From Planctomycetota bacterium (GTDB taxonomy: Bacteria > Planctomycetota > Phycisphaerae > UBA1845 > PWPN01): 64,000 nucleotides of DNA. Below, piece by piece: positions 8,522 through 17,678 of the stretch (position 1 is its first letter; the number at the start of each line of letters is the position of its first letter). The DNA lies in contig JAKPHF010000046.1 in the NCBI GenBank assembly GCA_029550525.1, positions 1-64,000 on the forward strand, read 5' to 3'. Below the pieces are notes generated by a model that ran no database searches, was not told the DNA's origin, and was given only the letters and a program-made list of their open reading frames with translations. Made by a program: the position numbers and the translations under genes.

Positions 8522-9232
8522 TCAGTAGGCCCCGCGACAGGACAGGACGGCGGGGATGGTACGAAGGAGAATCTGCAGATCGAGCAGGAGGCTGCGGTTC
8601 TCGATGTAGAGCAGGTCGAGCTGCATCCATTCGTCGTAGGGGATCTCGCAACGGCCGCTGACCTGCCACAAGCACGTCAGGCCGGGCAGGACATCAAGCC
8701 GGCGGCACTCCTGAGGCGAGCCGGTCTTCACCTCGGACAGAGGCAGCGGACGAGGTCCGACCAGACTCATCTCGCCTCGCAGGACGTTGAACAATTGCGG
8801 CAACTCGTCGATGCTTGTGCGGCGGAGCCACCGCCCCACCGACGTGAGCCGCGGATCGTGTCGCAGCTTGAATACCGGCCCGGCAACCTCGTTGAGAAAG
8901 CTCATGTGCGGCCGCCATTCCTCGGCTCCGTCGATCATGGAGCGGAACTTGTACATGGTGAACGGCCGGCCGTGCAGCCCGGCGCGAGCTTGCCGGAAGA
9001 GGATGGGCCCCTTGCTCGTGCAACGAATGGCGATCGCGGCACAGAGCATGATCGGCGCCGTCAGGATCAGCAACAGCACCGCCAACGTCACGTCCATCAC
9101 CCGCTTGGCGATCGCGTAGGCCCGCTCACGCCACGCGGGTGCTTCAACTTCGACTCGCTCGGCGCATGGAACGACCTCGGCCGGTTGCCGCAGGGCCCAG
9201 TCCGACAAGCTTGTTCCAGCAGCACGAGTCAT
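8522..9232 (-). CDS. Undecaprenyl-phosphate sugar phosphotransferase (bacterial sugar transferase family)
   Basis: Membrane-associated initiating transferase that moves a sugar-1-phosphate onto the undecaprenyl-phosphate carrier for exopolysaccharide or O-antigen. At 236 residues it is the short single-helix form, not the long WcaJ form. Seen: a membrane segment VMDVTLAVLLLILTAPIML, then the catalytic block GPILFRQARAGLHGRPFTMYKFRSM, LRRTSIDELPQLFNVLRGEM, SLVGPRPLP, and LPGLTCLWQVSGR. The start is placed at ATG 9232 because GAGAG precedes it; longer upstream frames would add an unrelated leader. It is the last gene of a tight three-gene cluster with the WecG-type and GT4 transferases. The sugar is not predictable from this sequence. 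Confidence 0.9.
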   Translation of the reverse strand: MTRAAGTSLSDWALRQPAEVVPCAERVEVEAPAWRERAYAIAKRVMDVTLAVLLLILTAPIMLCAAIAIRCTSKGPILFRQARAGLHGRPFTMYKFRSMIDGAEEWRPHMSFLNEVAGPVFKLRHDPRLTSVGRWLRRTSIDELPQLFNVLRGEMSLVGPRPLPLSEVKTGSPQECRRLDVLPGLTCLWQVSGRCEIPYDEWMQLDLLYIENRSLLLDLQILLRTIPAVLSCRGAY

Positions 9233-9257
9233 TGCCGTCTCTCTCGAAAAGCATACG

Positions 9258-10154
9258 TTAACGACCGGGACCGATAACGTACATGTGCTTTGCACTACCA
9301 ACGCCGCACGGACCACAGCCGGCGGCTCGCTGGTAGTCTCCGCTCAACAACGCGGCGGCGAGCCACCACGCGAACCGGGCGTTGCCTACCACGTACCGAC
9401 GCCAGCGACGCGACGGATCGACCAGAAATCGATACAGCCATTCGCCCGCGCATCGTCGCAGCCACTCGGGAGCCCGCGGCTCCACGCCCGCGAAATAGTC
9501 GAGCAACGCGCCGACCGACCACTGCACCGGCACGGCCGTCCGCGAGCCGTAGTCGCGGATCCATCGCTCCTGCCCGGGACTGCTCATCCCGACGATTAAC
9601 ACATCCGCGCCGCTGTCGTGGATACGCTCCACCACCCTCGCGGACTCCGCATCCGACAGGTATCCGTGGGAAGTGCCCGCGATCCGCAGACCGGGCACGG
9701 CTCGTCGCAACCGTTCCGCAGCAACCTCCGCCACTCCCGCGGCTCCGCCGACCAGGAATACAGACAGTGACTCGGCCGCACACGCCCGGCAGAACTCCTC
9801 AAAGTAATCCGCCGACGTCAAGCGCCCGGGAACCGCGTAACCGAACAGTCGAGCCGCCCACACGATGCTGATGCCATCGGCATACAGCAGGTCGCACTGC
9901 GCGAGCAGCGATCGGTATTCGGCGTCTTGCCGGGCCAGGTTGAACGTGTGCGCGTTGAGGTAGTGAACCGTCATCGGGAGACGCCGCTTCGCCGCGGCGA
10001 TCATCGCACCGATGAGCTCGGCGCGCGTGACCGGTCGAAACGACAGTCCCGCGAACGGAATCGCGGGCGGCAACTCGGGCAGTTCGAGGAGCGCTCCCGC
10101 CGACGAGCGGTTGCTCACGCGCTCAACAGGACCAGAGCCGACCAGCAGACTCAT
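9258..10154 (-). CDS. WecG/TagA/CpsF-family glycosyltransferase
   Basis: GT26-family enzyme that adds the second sugar (often N-acetylmannosamine or its uronic acid) to a lipid-linked intermediate. 298 residues. Characteristic segments: TVHYLNAHTFNLARQDAEYR, LLYADGISIVWAARLFGYA, RLTSADYFEEF, VFLVGGAAGVAEVAAERL, GADVLIVGMSSPGQERWI and the C-terminal APEWLRRCAGEWLYRFLVDP. The ATG overlaps the stop of the upstream GT4 gene as ATGA, showing translational coupling. The next gene starts 25 nt after its stop. This order (GT4, GT26, priming transferase) is that of a small polysaccharide assembly operon. Family call firm; donor sugar unknown. Confidence 0.9.
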   Translation of the reverse strand: MSLLVGSGPVERVSNRSSAGALLELPELPPAIPFAGLSFRPVTRAELIGAMIAAAKRRLPMTVHYLNAHTFNLARQDAEYRSLLAQCDLLYADGISIVWAARLFGYAVPGRLTSADYFEEFCRACAAESLSVFLVGGAAGVAEVAAERLRRAVPGLRIAGTSHGYLSDAESARVVERIHDSGADVLIVGMSSPGQERWIRDYGSRTAVPVQWSVGALLDYFAGVEPRAPEWLRRCAGEWLYRFLVDPSRRWRRYVVGNARFAWWLAAALLSGDYQRAAGCGPCGVGSAKHMYVIGPGR

Positions 10155-11572
10155 GAAACCGTCACTCCCCTGCCGTCTACCGTCACCGATGCCGGCGGCA
10201 TGCCGGGACGACTCGCCCCCAGCGATGCGTACAAGGCCGCATATTCCGCCGCGACTTTGTCGATGGAGAAACGCTCGCGAGCGACAGCAACCCCGGCCTG
10301 GGCCAACGTGCGGGCCAACGAAGGATCCTGAATGAGCCGGCTCACCGCTTCAGCAAGCGCAGCCGCGTCACCGGCCGGCACGAGTAGACCGGTTCGTTCG
10401 TGATCGACGGCTTCGACTAACCCGCCCACTGCGGAAGCGACGACGGGCAGCCCGGCCGCGAAGGCTTCCAGGACGGCGTTGGGCATGCCCTCTGAATACG
10501 ACGGCAGAACGAACACGTCGGCTGCGGACAACACGGACGCTACGTCGGTGTGGAAACCGGCCAGCCGGACCGTCTCCTCCAGGCCGCGATCCCGAATCTG
10601 CCGGGCGAGGCTCTGCTCCAGCGGGCCGCTGCCCACGAGCACGAAACGAGCCTGCGGACACTGCGTGCGCACGCGTGCGGCCGCATCGACCAGCACGTCC
10701 AGCCCCTTTTCGCGGCTGAGCCGCGCGACGGTCATGATTACGATGCCGTCTTTCGGCACGGCCCATTGCTCGCGCAGCGTCTGGCGAGCCTGCGGATCGG
10801 GCCGCCACGCGGAAAAGTCCAGCCCGGTGCGAATCGTGTGAACGCGTTCTGCCGGCCATCCCAGCCGGACGATCAAATCCTGTCGCACCGCTTCGCAGAC
10901 CGCCAACGCATGCGAGGCCAGGCTCCGGCACATCCGATCGAGCAGGTTGTCACAGGCGCGTTGGGTCACTCGCGAATACGGGTAGAGCGCATACTGCGTG
11001 GTGAGGACGATGGGCACGCCAGCCAGCCGCGCGGCCAGCCCGCCGTACAGGTCGGCCCGCAACAGATGCGTGTGCACGATGTGTGGCCGCACACGCCGGA
11101 TCAGTCGCAACAGACGCCACAAGCCGAGCGGATCGAGACTGCGGGCGGCCTGCAAATCGAACGTGGCGAAACCCGCTTGCTCGAAAGCCGCGCGCATCTC
11201 GCCGCCCCCGTACATGCACGCGATGCTGCTGGCCAGGCGATCGCGAGGAAGGCGTTTCAGCAACTGATACAACCACTTGGTGTCGGTCTTGACGGCGAAC
11301 GTCGAAACGAGATGAAGCACGCGGAGCGGCTGGTCGCCAGATCCGGTGCATTGAGCGTACGTCGGGTTGTGCCGGTGAGCGCCGATCAGACTGTCCCCCC
11401 GCGCATCCGCAACTACTGAGCGCCTATGCTCTTTTCGGCTAGTTGGATATCGGGAATTGAAACCCGGAACCGGCCATGCATTTGGGGCCGATAATATCGG
11501 GCCGTTCCTGCTCCGGCGGGCCGGCCCAACATGAGACGATCCGGGCGAGCAGTACATCTCGCCCGGCAGCAC
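10151..11572 (-). CDS. Family 4 glycosyltransferase (GT-B fold)
   Basis: First gene of the polysaccharide operon. The GT-B fold starts at LRVLHLVSTFAVKTDTKW (about residue 83). The C-terminal Rossmann half carries IVIMTVARLSREKGLDVLVD, FVLVGSGPLEQSLARQI, VRLAGFHTDVASVLSAADVF and the EX7E-type donor site PSYSEGMPNAVLEAFAAGLP. It probably uses a nucleotide sugar to extend a lipid-linked glycan in the cytoplasm. The start is uncertain. The ATG at 11572 adds ~80 residues with no family similarity, and that stretch overlaps the region upstream of the divergent gene. No ATG lies nearer the domain; a GTG at about 11323 begins exactly at VLHLVS. Confidence 0.87.
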   Translation of the reverse strand: MLPGEMYCSPGSSHVGPARRSRNGPILSAPNAWPVPGFNSRYPTSRKEHRRSVVADARGDSLIGAHRHNPTYAQCTGSGDQPLRVLHLVSTFAVKTDTKWLYQLLKRLPRDRLASSIACMYGGGEMRAAFEQAGFATFDLQAARSLDPLGLWRLLRLIRRVRPHIVHTHLLRADLYGGLAARLAGVPIVLTTQYALYPYSRVTQRACDNLLDRMCRSLASHALAVCEAVRQDLIVRLGWPAERVHTIRTGLDFSAWRPDPQARQTLREQWAVPKDGIVIMTVARLSREKGLDVLVDAAARVRTQCPQARFVLVGSGPLEQSLARQIRDRGLEETVRLAGFHTDVASVLSAADVFVLPSYSEGMPNAVLEAFAAGLPVVASAVGGLVEAVDHERTGLLVPAGDAAALAEAVSRLIQDPSLARTLAQAGVAVARERFSIDKVAAEYAALYASLGASRPGMPPASVTVDGRGVTVS

Positions 11573-11590
11573 TGGATCGGAGAAGGACCT

Positions 11591-12364
11591 ATGCGAGCCA
11601 AGGCGTCATACCCCATCGCCGGCGGCAGTCTGATAATGCTGCTCCTGATCACCAGCCCGGTGCTGCGCGCCCAGGAAGTCATCTTCCAGCTCTCGCCCAC
11701 CGGTCTGCCGGGCGATCTGCCGACGGGCGGCCTCAACGACGTTCTCACACCTGTGGTGGTGGTCGTACCGCCGGGCACGGTCGTGTCGTATGAACTGGCT
11801 GTCTTCGTTCAATCCACCCCTGCCTTCCCGAACGTGGGCGGCCTGGGTGCTTTCGTCGTGGACATCCTGACCGACACGGGCCTGCTTCAGCCACCGCTGA
11901 CCGCATTCGATTCGCGCATTCTGACCAGTTTCACCGTCAACACCAGCCTCGGCGTGCCCGTGGAGGACGACATCATCGGCATCTCCGGCACGCAGGATCT
12001 CACCGGTTTCTTCAACACCGGCGTGGGCCTCGGCGCCCGCCAGGTGATCGGCACGGGACAGCTGCGCACGCCCACCGTTGAAGGCGATTTCCAAGTCAGC
12101 CCCGTGGGCGCAGCGCAGATCCTCGTCAGCGGTATCACGACCACGCCCACGCTGCAAACCGCCACTGTGGGCATCCCGCGAGGCTTCACCATTCAAACGC
12201 GGCAGGATGTGATCCCTCCGGATAACGGGATTCCCGATGACGGACGGGCGGCCGATTTCGGGGCGAGTCTGGTGAACCTGTGCTTCCCCGGCGTGGCGGC
12301 GGTTCTGCCCGCCTGTCTGGCCGGACTCTTCTGCCTGCGACACTGCGGATTGCGGCGTCGGTGA
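11591..12364 (+). CDS. Secreted protein with C-terminal membrane anchor, unknown function
   Basis: 257 residues from ATG 11591, preceded by GGAGAAGG. An N-terminal signal segment (AGGSLIMLLLITSPVLRAQE) is followed by a beta-rich, low-charge body (repeated VPPGTVVSYELAVFV, GLGAFVVDIL, ILTSFTVNTS-like strands). The C-terminus is a hydrophobic stretch, FPGVAAVLPACLAGLFCL, ending in RHCGLRRR. A terminal helix plus arginine cluster is the architecture of surface proteins processed by sorting systems such as exosortases, but no PEP-type motif is visible. It diverges from the polysaccharide operon and converges on the NlpC/P60 gene. No family recognised. Confidence 0.7.
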   Translation: MRAKASYPIAGGSLIMLLLITSPVLRAQEVIFQLSPTGLPGDLPTGGLNDVLTPVVVVVPPGTVVSYELAVFVQSTPAFPNVGGLGAFVVDILTDTGLLQPPLTAFDSRILTSFTVNTSLGVPVEDDIIGISGTQDLTGFFNTGVGLGARQVIGTGQLRTPTVEGDFQVSPVGAAQILVSGITTTPTLQTATVGIPRGFTIQTRQDVIPPDNGIPDDGRAADFGASLVNLCFPGVAAVLPACLAGLFCLRHCGLRRR

Positions 12365-12373
12365 AGTTTCTCG

Positions 12374-14146
12374 TCACGGCCGCCGCGCGCCCAGGAAATG
12401 CACGTCCCAGTGTTCGCGGTAAAGCCGATGGCCCTTCTCGAAGCTGCTGATCTGCACGCCGGGCGGCGACGAATGCACGAAGTACGACCCGCCCAGGCTC
12501 AAACCAGTGTGGAAGATCTTGCCGGTCTCGTTGATGAAGTAGATGCGGTCGCCCGGTTGCATGCCCTCCGGGAACCACCGCGTCGCGACCAGGCCGCCGG
12601 TGACGAACTGCTGAGCAGCATCGCGAGGCAACACCGTGCCATACGCATCGCAAATCGTGCCCACGAGTCCGCTGCAGTCGAGCCCCACGCTCGAACGCCC
12701 GGCAAACAAGTACGGCACGTGCAGCAGATCGAGGGCAGCCTTTGCACGGGCCAGTCGCACCGGCGCGTCGTCGACCAACCGGGCGTCGCGTGTCGAAATG
12801 TTCGCGCTCTTTCCATCGGGCAGCACGACGCGCAACGTCTCGCCCTCGACGCCGTCCACTCGCAGGCGTGCCCCGCGCACAATTCGCCCGGTGTCGATGG
12901 CCACGTCGCGCATCAGGATCGCCACCGGCTTGTCCAGATAGGCACGGAACGCCGCGCGAGTCATGGGCACAATGCAGTCCTCTCGCACCCAGCCCACGTA
13001 GCCGTCGCCGCCCTGCACGAGGTAGAAGCCGTCCTGACGATCCAACAGGAAAACGGGCTCGCCATATAGCAACTGGCTCTGCAACGGGCCGCCTTCCGCC
13101 GGCCTGCCGAAGTCCAACGCCATGGGCGCCACGCACACGCCAAACCAGCCGTCGCGTTCGAGACGCCCCTCCTCGGGCAAGAGCCGCATCTCGCTGCGCA
13201 CATCTTTCAGTCCCGCTTGCCGCAACATGGTCTCCAGCGTCTTCTGCAGCACCGGATGATTCGTCGCCCCGCCCACCACGACGGTCTGTCCTTCGACGGT
13301 GATCACCGGTTCAAAGTAGACGTTGGTGCGATCGCTGAAGGCGTTGCGCGCGTAGAGATCGCAGAACCACTTCGCCTTGGCCGGCGGCAGGTCGCCCTCG
13401 GGCCAGATTGCCGCCACCGCCCGGCGGACCGGCGTGGAAGGCGCGTGACGCGGGTAGAACGGCACCACCGGCGGGTCGCTCTCGATCGATTCGTCACTGT
13501 TGGACAATTCTTGCGGTCGCTCGGACACGTAGGCAGCCAGTCCGCGATAGATGTTTTCCGCCCAGGCTCGGTGTGCGGGGATCTGGCCGATCTTCGCAAG
13601 CCGTGGATCGACCTTGGCCAGCATCACCGTCACGGCGGGCTGGGTCGAGGTGACAACCGGAAGGGATTTGTCGAGCTTGAATCCAACTCGGGCCACCGCG
13701 GCTGCCAACCGGCGCGAAGCTTCGCCATCGGTCGCCGGCGCAACCATCACATCCGGGCCCGGCGAGGTCACAATGCGCACGAAGATGCACCGGCGTGGTG
13801 CGGACTGCGTGGGATCGAACGACTGCCGCGCGGGCCGATCGTCGGGCCGAGGCAGTGAAGGGTAGCCGCCCGCGTCGCGCACCAGATGATACAGATGCGA
13901 GGCGGTCCACAGACACAGGTCATCCTGAGCTCGGGCGTCCGGATCAGTGGCTGCGCCACCCTCGGCATGAATGACCACCCGCCAACCCTTCAACTCATCG
14001 GTCCCGGGCATCCAGAAAGGCTGGAATGATTCGATGGCCTTGGCGATCTGCGGGTCGAGGGCGGCATCCGCCGCTTTACCCGTCGAACCTGTGATCAGAA
14101 TCAGCGCGAGCCCCCCGACCAGCCCCGTACGAGTCGCCCTGTTCAT
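12374..14146 (-). CDS. Exported NlpC/P60 cysteine peptidase with SH3-like domain
   Basis: 590 residues with a signal peptide (TRTGLVGGLALILITGSTGKA), so periplasmic or surface acting. The C-terminal ~140 residues form an NlpC/P60 domain: catalytic Cys491 in LDCSGLVG, His in GKIFHTGLSLG, and a third polar residue in YFVHSSPPGVQ. Such enzymes cut peptide stems of peptidoglycan. A bacterial SH3-like segment (GEPVFLLDRQDGFYLVQ..DGYVGWVREDC) comes before it. The first ~300 residues are unassigned. It starts 8 nt after the stop of the TolC-like gene, indicating an operon with that gene. Confidence 0.88.
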   Translation of the reverse strand: MNRATRTGLVGGLALILITGSTGKAADAALDPQIAKAIESFQPFWMPGTDELKGWRVVIHAEGGAATDPDARAQDDLCLWTASHLYHLVRDAGGYPSLPRPDDRPARQSFDPTQSAPRRCIFVRIVTSPGPDVMVAPATDGEASRRLAAAVARVGFKLDKSLPVVTSTQPAVTVMLAKVDPRLAKIGQIPAHRAWAENIYRGLAAYVSERPQELSNSDESIESDPPVVPFYPRHAPSTPVRRAVAAIWPEGDLPPAKAKWFCDLYARNAFSDRTNVYFEPVITVEGQTVVVGGATNHPVLQKTLETMLRQAGLKDVRSEMRLLPEEGRLERDGWFGVCVAPMALDFGRPAEGGPLQSQLLYGEPVFLLDRQDGFYLVQGGDGYVGWVREDCIVPMTRAAFRAYLDKPVAILMRDVAIDTGRIVRGARLRVDGVEGETLRVVLPDGKSANISTRDARLVDDAPVRLARAKAALDLLHVPYLFAGRSSVGLDCSGLVGTICDAYGTVLPRDAAQQFVTGGLVATRWFPEGMQPGDRIYFINETGKIFHTGLSLGGSYFVHSSPPGVQISSFEKGHRLYREHWDVHFLGARRP

Positions 14147-14154
14147 GGTTGCGC

Positions 14155-15915
14155 CTATTCCTTTTGTGCCGGGTCACCCGGCTGTGTGGTTGCCCCCGCC
14201 CCAATCGTATTGATATCCATCCCCACCATCTGATACAGCTCGCCGGTGGCCGAAATGACCTGCAGGTCGGCCGAGCGGATGTAGTATTGGTTAGCGACCA
14301 GACGATACTCTGCCGCCGCCCATTCGGCCAGCGGCCCCAGCACGTCATCGACCGTCAAGCTCGGGTTGGCCCCTGTGAAGTAGGCCTCCGAGCGGAGCCG
14401 AAACTCCTGTTCTTTCTTCCGGGTCAGCTCGCGGGCTTCGGTGCGAATGCGATGATACGCCTGGAGCTTGTCGCTGTTGTCCATGATCTTGCGTTCGATG
14501 CCCAACCGTTCAGCCTCGATCTCGGCCTGGTATTGACGGATCTGGGCTTCGGCCTTGAGCCGCGATGCGGTGAGCACACGCTGATCGTTCAACCGCACGT
14601 TCACGCCGCCGCCCAGCAGCCAGCCGCCCAGCCGGTCGTCGTACGTCACCGCACCGAAGGGAAACTGCGTCCCTTCGACGAACGCAGTGACATCGTATCG
14701 GCCCTGTATGGCGGCCTGTTTCTGCAGCTCGGCGTCCTTGATCGCGTCCTGCAGCACGCGGAATCGCGGATTGTTCGCGTACGCTTCCTCCAGCATGGCC
14801 GCACGCCCCTCGGGCGTCGAGAGGATCTCCACGTAGGGGCTCGTCTCGCTCTCCGGATCGACCAGTTCGAAAGGCGTGTCCATAGGCAGGCCGAGCAAAG
14901 CAAGCAGGAGCAGCACGTACGTTCGCTCGGACGTGCGATACTGGTCGCGGGTGACCCGGTTGGTTTCCATGGCCGAAACCAGCCGCATGCGGTCTTCTTC
15001 TCTCAGGTTCACGTTGGCCAGCATGGCTTCGAGGATCTGCGCCTGCTGATCGTAGATCTCGGCATAGCCCCGCTGAAGCAGAGCCAGATGGTAATACTCC
15101 AGGGCGCTGGTGACATACGAGGTAAAGTCACTCAGGTACTCGAGGCGGGCTTTGCGGGCCTGCGATTCCTGGAAGGCCTGCGAGATGACCCGCTCCTGGC
15201 GCTTACGCGAACCGATGAACGGCACCTCCACGCGAGCCCGCACCAGTCCGCCGCTGCCGCGATCCACTCGGTTGTCCCGGTCGGCATCAGCGTAGGTGAA
15301 ATGGGACATGCTGGCGCCACCCTCGAGCCGCAGGATGGCACCTTCAAACGTCTCCTTCTGGATACCACCCACGACCTCGCCGGCGCTGCCGCGGGCGTCG
15401 AGCCGCTTGGGATAAGCGGCCGTCTCGCCTTTCGTATTGATGTACGGTTCGAATCGGCTGAGATTGGTCCGAAACTCCTCCAGCGCGATCTCCGCCGCAA
15501 CCATCTCCTCGCGGCTGGCTCGCATATGTGGGCTGGCATCGAATATGCGTTGAATGATGACGTCCCGCCTCAGTTGGATGGGTTCGACGGTGTGTCCGGC
15601 GGGCAACGTCGTGGGCGTCTCCGGGCCGGGACCGCCGGTCTCACCCTGCGCCACCGACCCGAGCACGACCGACGGACGCGTTGTGGGTCCTGCTCCTGTA
15701 GCAGGCTGCGTGGTGACGCTCCGGCCGGCGGCGGCCCGATTTCCGGCCAGTTGCTCTCGGCGGGTGACGCCAGCCAGCGCCGGCATGGACGCCACCGACG
15801 AGGCTGGCGGCTGAAGCGAATAAGCGCAGCCCGACGGGAGACAAGCCAGCAAGCCCATCAAGCCGCAAGCCAGTCCCCGGGCCTTCGCGTTGTATCTAGA
15901 CACCCACTGCATCAA
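14155..15915 (-). CDS. TolC-family outer-membrane efflux lipoprotein
   Basis: 586 residues. The lipobox LLACLPSGC near residue 30 predicts a lipid-anchored outer-membrane protein. Two long alpha-helical repeats typical of TolC/OEP proteins follow: EMVAAEIALEEFRTNLSRFE ... EYYHLALLQRGYAEIYDQQA in the first half, and LEEAYANNPRFRVLQDAIKD ... YQAEIEAERLGIERKIMDNS in the second. This family forms trimeric channels for type I secretion or RND efflux. No adaptor or pump gene is adjacent; the partners in the operon are a TPR protein upstream and an NlpC/P60 peptidase downstream. Length is somewhat above the usual 430-500, mainly at the N-terminus. Confidence 0.83.
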   Translation of the reverse strand: MMQWVSRYNAKARGLACGLMGLLACLPSGCAYSLQPPASSVASMPALAGVTRREQLAGNRAAAGRSVTTQPATGAGPTTRPSVVLGSVAQGETGGPGPETPTTLPAGHTVEPIQLRRDVIIQRIFDASPHMRASREEMVAAEIALEEFRTNLSRFEPYINTKGETAAYPKRLDARGSAGEVVGGIQKETFEGAILRLEGGASMSHFTYADADRDNRVDRGSGGLVRARVEVPFIGSRKRQERVISQAFQESQARKARLEYLSDFTSYVTSALEYYHLALLQRGYAEIYDQQAQILEAMLANVNLREEDRMRLVSAMETNRVTRDQYRTSERTYVLLLLALLGLPMDTPFELVDPESETSPYVEILSTPEGRAAMLEEAYANNPRFRVLQDAIKDAELQKQAAIQGRYDVTAFVEGTQFPFGAVTYDDRLGGWLLGGGVNVRLNDQRVLTASRLKAEAQIRQYQAEIEAERLGIERKIMDNSDKLQAYHRIRTEARELTRKKEQEFRLRSEAYFTGANPSLTVDDVLGPLAEWAAAEYRLVANQYYIRSADLQVISATGELYQMVGMDINTIGAGATTQPGDPAQKE

Positions 15916-15977
15916 CTCGGGTCAACTCAGGATCCACACGCATCGATTGCGGCGCGGCCACGCGTCCCTTCGCCACC

Positions 15978-17585
15978 TCACTCCACCGCTTCGACCGAGA
16001 TCAACAGCGGGCGATCGTCGACCGGCGGCAACGGCCGATCTGAGGCGGGCAGCACCATCGGCGAGGCATCCGCGGGTTGGCGGGCCGGCGCCGCTGACGC
16101 GGACGTCCCATCCGCCGTCCTGGCACTCAGGAAGATATCAGCCAATCCCACGTCGGCCCCGGGCAGGTTCTTCAAGCGCCGGAACGTCTCGGCGGCCAAT
16201 TCCTGCTGGCCGCTGAAGTGCCGGACAAACCCGAGCACGATCCAGCCGTCCACGGCGCCGGGCTCCTGCCGGACGTATTCTTCCAGCCGAGCCAAGTGCT
16301 GCTCGAACTCCGCAAGATTTCCGTATCGTGCCCGCAGGTCGAAGCCGCTGTCCACCACGTCAGGCAGCCGCCGCACGCCGCGGCGAATTGCCAGGGCGGC
16401 GATCTGATAGTCGCCTGTGGCGAAACGGGCCATCGCATAAGCCAGCGTGGCGTCGATGTTCTGCCGGTCGGCTAACGTGACCCGAAGGAACGTGGAAGCA
16501 GCCTCGTTGTACTTGCCTTGCTCGAACAGTTGCACGCCCTTGGCCATCAACTCGTCGAGCTTCTCCGGCGTCAAGCCCGATCCCCGGCGCCGTGGTTCCT
16601 CCTGCTGCACCGGCAGTGGCTCGGGTTCCTGGACTGGCTCCGGCGTTTTCTCAGCCGCCGCGGGCTGAGGAGGCGCTTGGATTTCGTTGATGATCATCGG
16701 GGGCGAAACAGTCGTCCAGTTCAGTGTATTGACATCGAGGAAGTACGGGTAGTTCGGATACGGATACCACCAATGACCGGACGGCCACCGTCCTCTGGGG
16801 TCGTAGACCTTCCAACGGTCTCGATACCGCTTATACCAAATGGAGTCGGGATCGATAGGCGGTGACGGAGGGGAGGACGGCTCCTCCGGTCGAACGCCGC
16901 CCTGCGCAGGATTGACCACCACGCCACCCCGGTTGACGGTAACGCCGCCGTAAGGCGGAGACGGTTGCAACGATGCCCCTCGATTGATCGTGCCAGGAGT
17001 CCCGTCCCCCGCTCGGGAGGCCCCGGCGACACCTGCCGATGTGCTCCACGAACCACGCGTGATCGTTCCCGTCGCCCGATCGTTCGCGCGGGAAGCACCG
17101 GCCACAACGGCCGCACCGTTCGACATGCCGCGCGTGACGATGCCCGGCCCGCCATCACCCCTGCGGCTGGCCCCGGAAACCGGGTTAACCGCGACCGCCG
17201 GCTGGACAGCGCTGACCACGGGAGCCGCACTGATCCTGGGCGTCGAAGATGAAGTCCGGATGACCCCCACGGGAGCGGCCGAAGCACGCACGTCCGCCGT
17301 CGCCGAGCCACCCCGGACGATGGTTCCGCCCCGACTGACCGTGATTCCTCGGGCGGCGTTGTCCGCCGCGGCAGAACGCCCGAATGATCGGGGAGCGGCA
17401 GCGGCTCCCGCCGCGTTAGACGCTCCCGTCGCCCCACGCGATGGCACCACCACGCTGCGAGACCCGAAGCTGCGGGCGTTGTCCGCTCGAGACTGAGGTT
17501 CGGCCGCGAACACTGACATGCCGGCAGGCGACACCAGTGCGAGCAGCACGGCCCACACCGACGGCGAAAGGCGAGTGCGATGCAT
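15978..17585 (-). CDS. Exported TPR protein with imperfect RG-rich tandem repeats
   Basis: 535 residues from ATG 17585, chosen because GAAGGGAG lies just upstream and a signal peptide follows (SPSVWAVLLALVSPAGMSVFA). Residues ~30-250 are low-complexity and contain imperfect repeats of the type 'GASRAGDGTPGTINRG', 'GASRANDRATGTITRG' and 'RGDGGPGIVTRG'. A proline-rich linker with WYKRYRDRWKVYDPRGRWP and HWWYPYPNYPY comes next. After about residue 370 there are TPR-like helices (LMAKGVQLFEQGKYNEAAST, LAYAMARFATGDYQIAALA). It lies directly upstream of the TolC-like and NlpC genes on the same strand, so an envelope scaffold role is plausible. No enzyme motif seen. Confidence 0.72.
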   Translation of the reverse strand: MHRTRLSPSVWAVLLALVSPAGMSVFAAEPQSRADNARSFGSRSVVVPSRGATGASNAAGAAAAPRSFGRSAAADNAARGITVSRGGTIVRGGSATADVRASAAPVGVIRTSSSTPRISAAPVVSAVQPAVAVNPVSGASRRGDGGPGIVTRGMSNGAAVVAGASRANDRATGTITRGSWSTSAGVAGASRAGDGTPGTINRGASLQPSPPYGGVTVNRGGVVVNPAQGGVRPEEPSSPPSPPIDPDSIWYKRYRDRWKVYDPRGRWPSGHWWYPYPNYPYFLDVNTLNWTTVSPPMIINEIQAPPQPAAAEKTPEPVQEPEPLPVQQEEPRRRGSGLTPEKLDELMAKGVQLFEQGKYNEAASTFLRVTLADRQNIDATLAYAMARFATGDYQIAALAIRRGVRRLPDVVDSGFDLRARYGNLAEFEQHLARLEEYVRQEPGAVDGWIVLGFVRHFSGQQELAAETFRRLKNLPGADVGLADIFLSARTADGTSASAAPARQPADASPMVLPASDRPLPPVDDRPLLISVEAVE

Positions 17586-17678
17586 AACTGGCTCCCTTCT
17601 CCGGCCGGCGATTGCCGGTCTGGGCCGGATGAGACGGGTGGCGGCGCGGGCCAACCGTAATATTCCTATTCTAACAGA

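Noticed and set aside
7187-11572. A defence island formed by the ATPase and glycosyltransferases
   Set aside because: The transferases are a standard polysaccharide operon and no nuclease, toxin or sensor gene is present.
14149-16407. 752-codon plus-strand frame opposite the TolC-like gene
   Set aside because: Antisense shadow that runs on into the TPR gene; composition is His/Arg/Gln rich with no domain.
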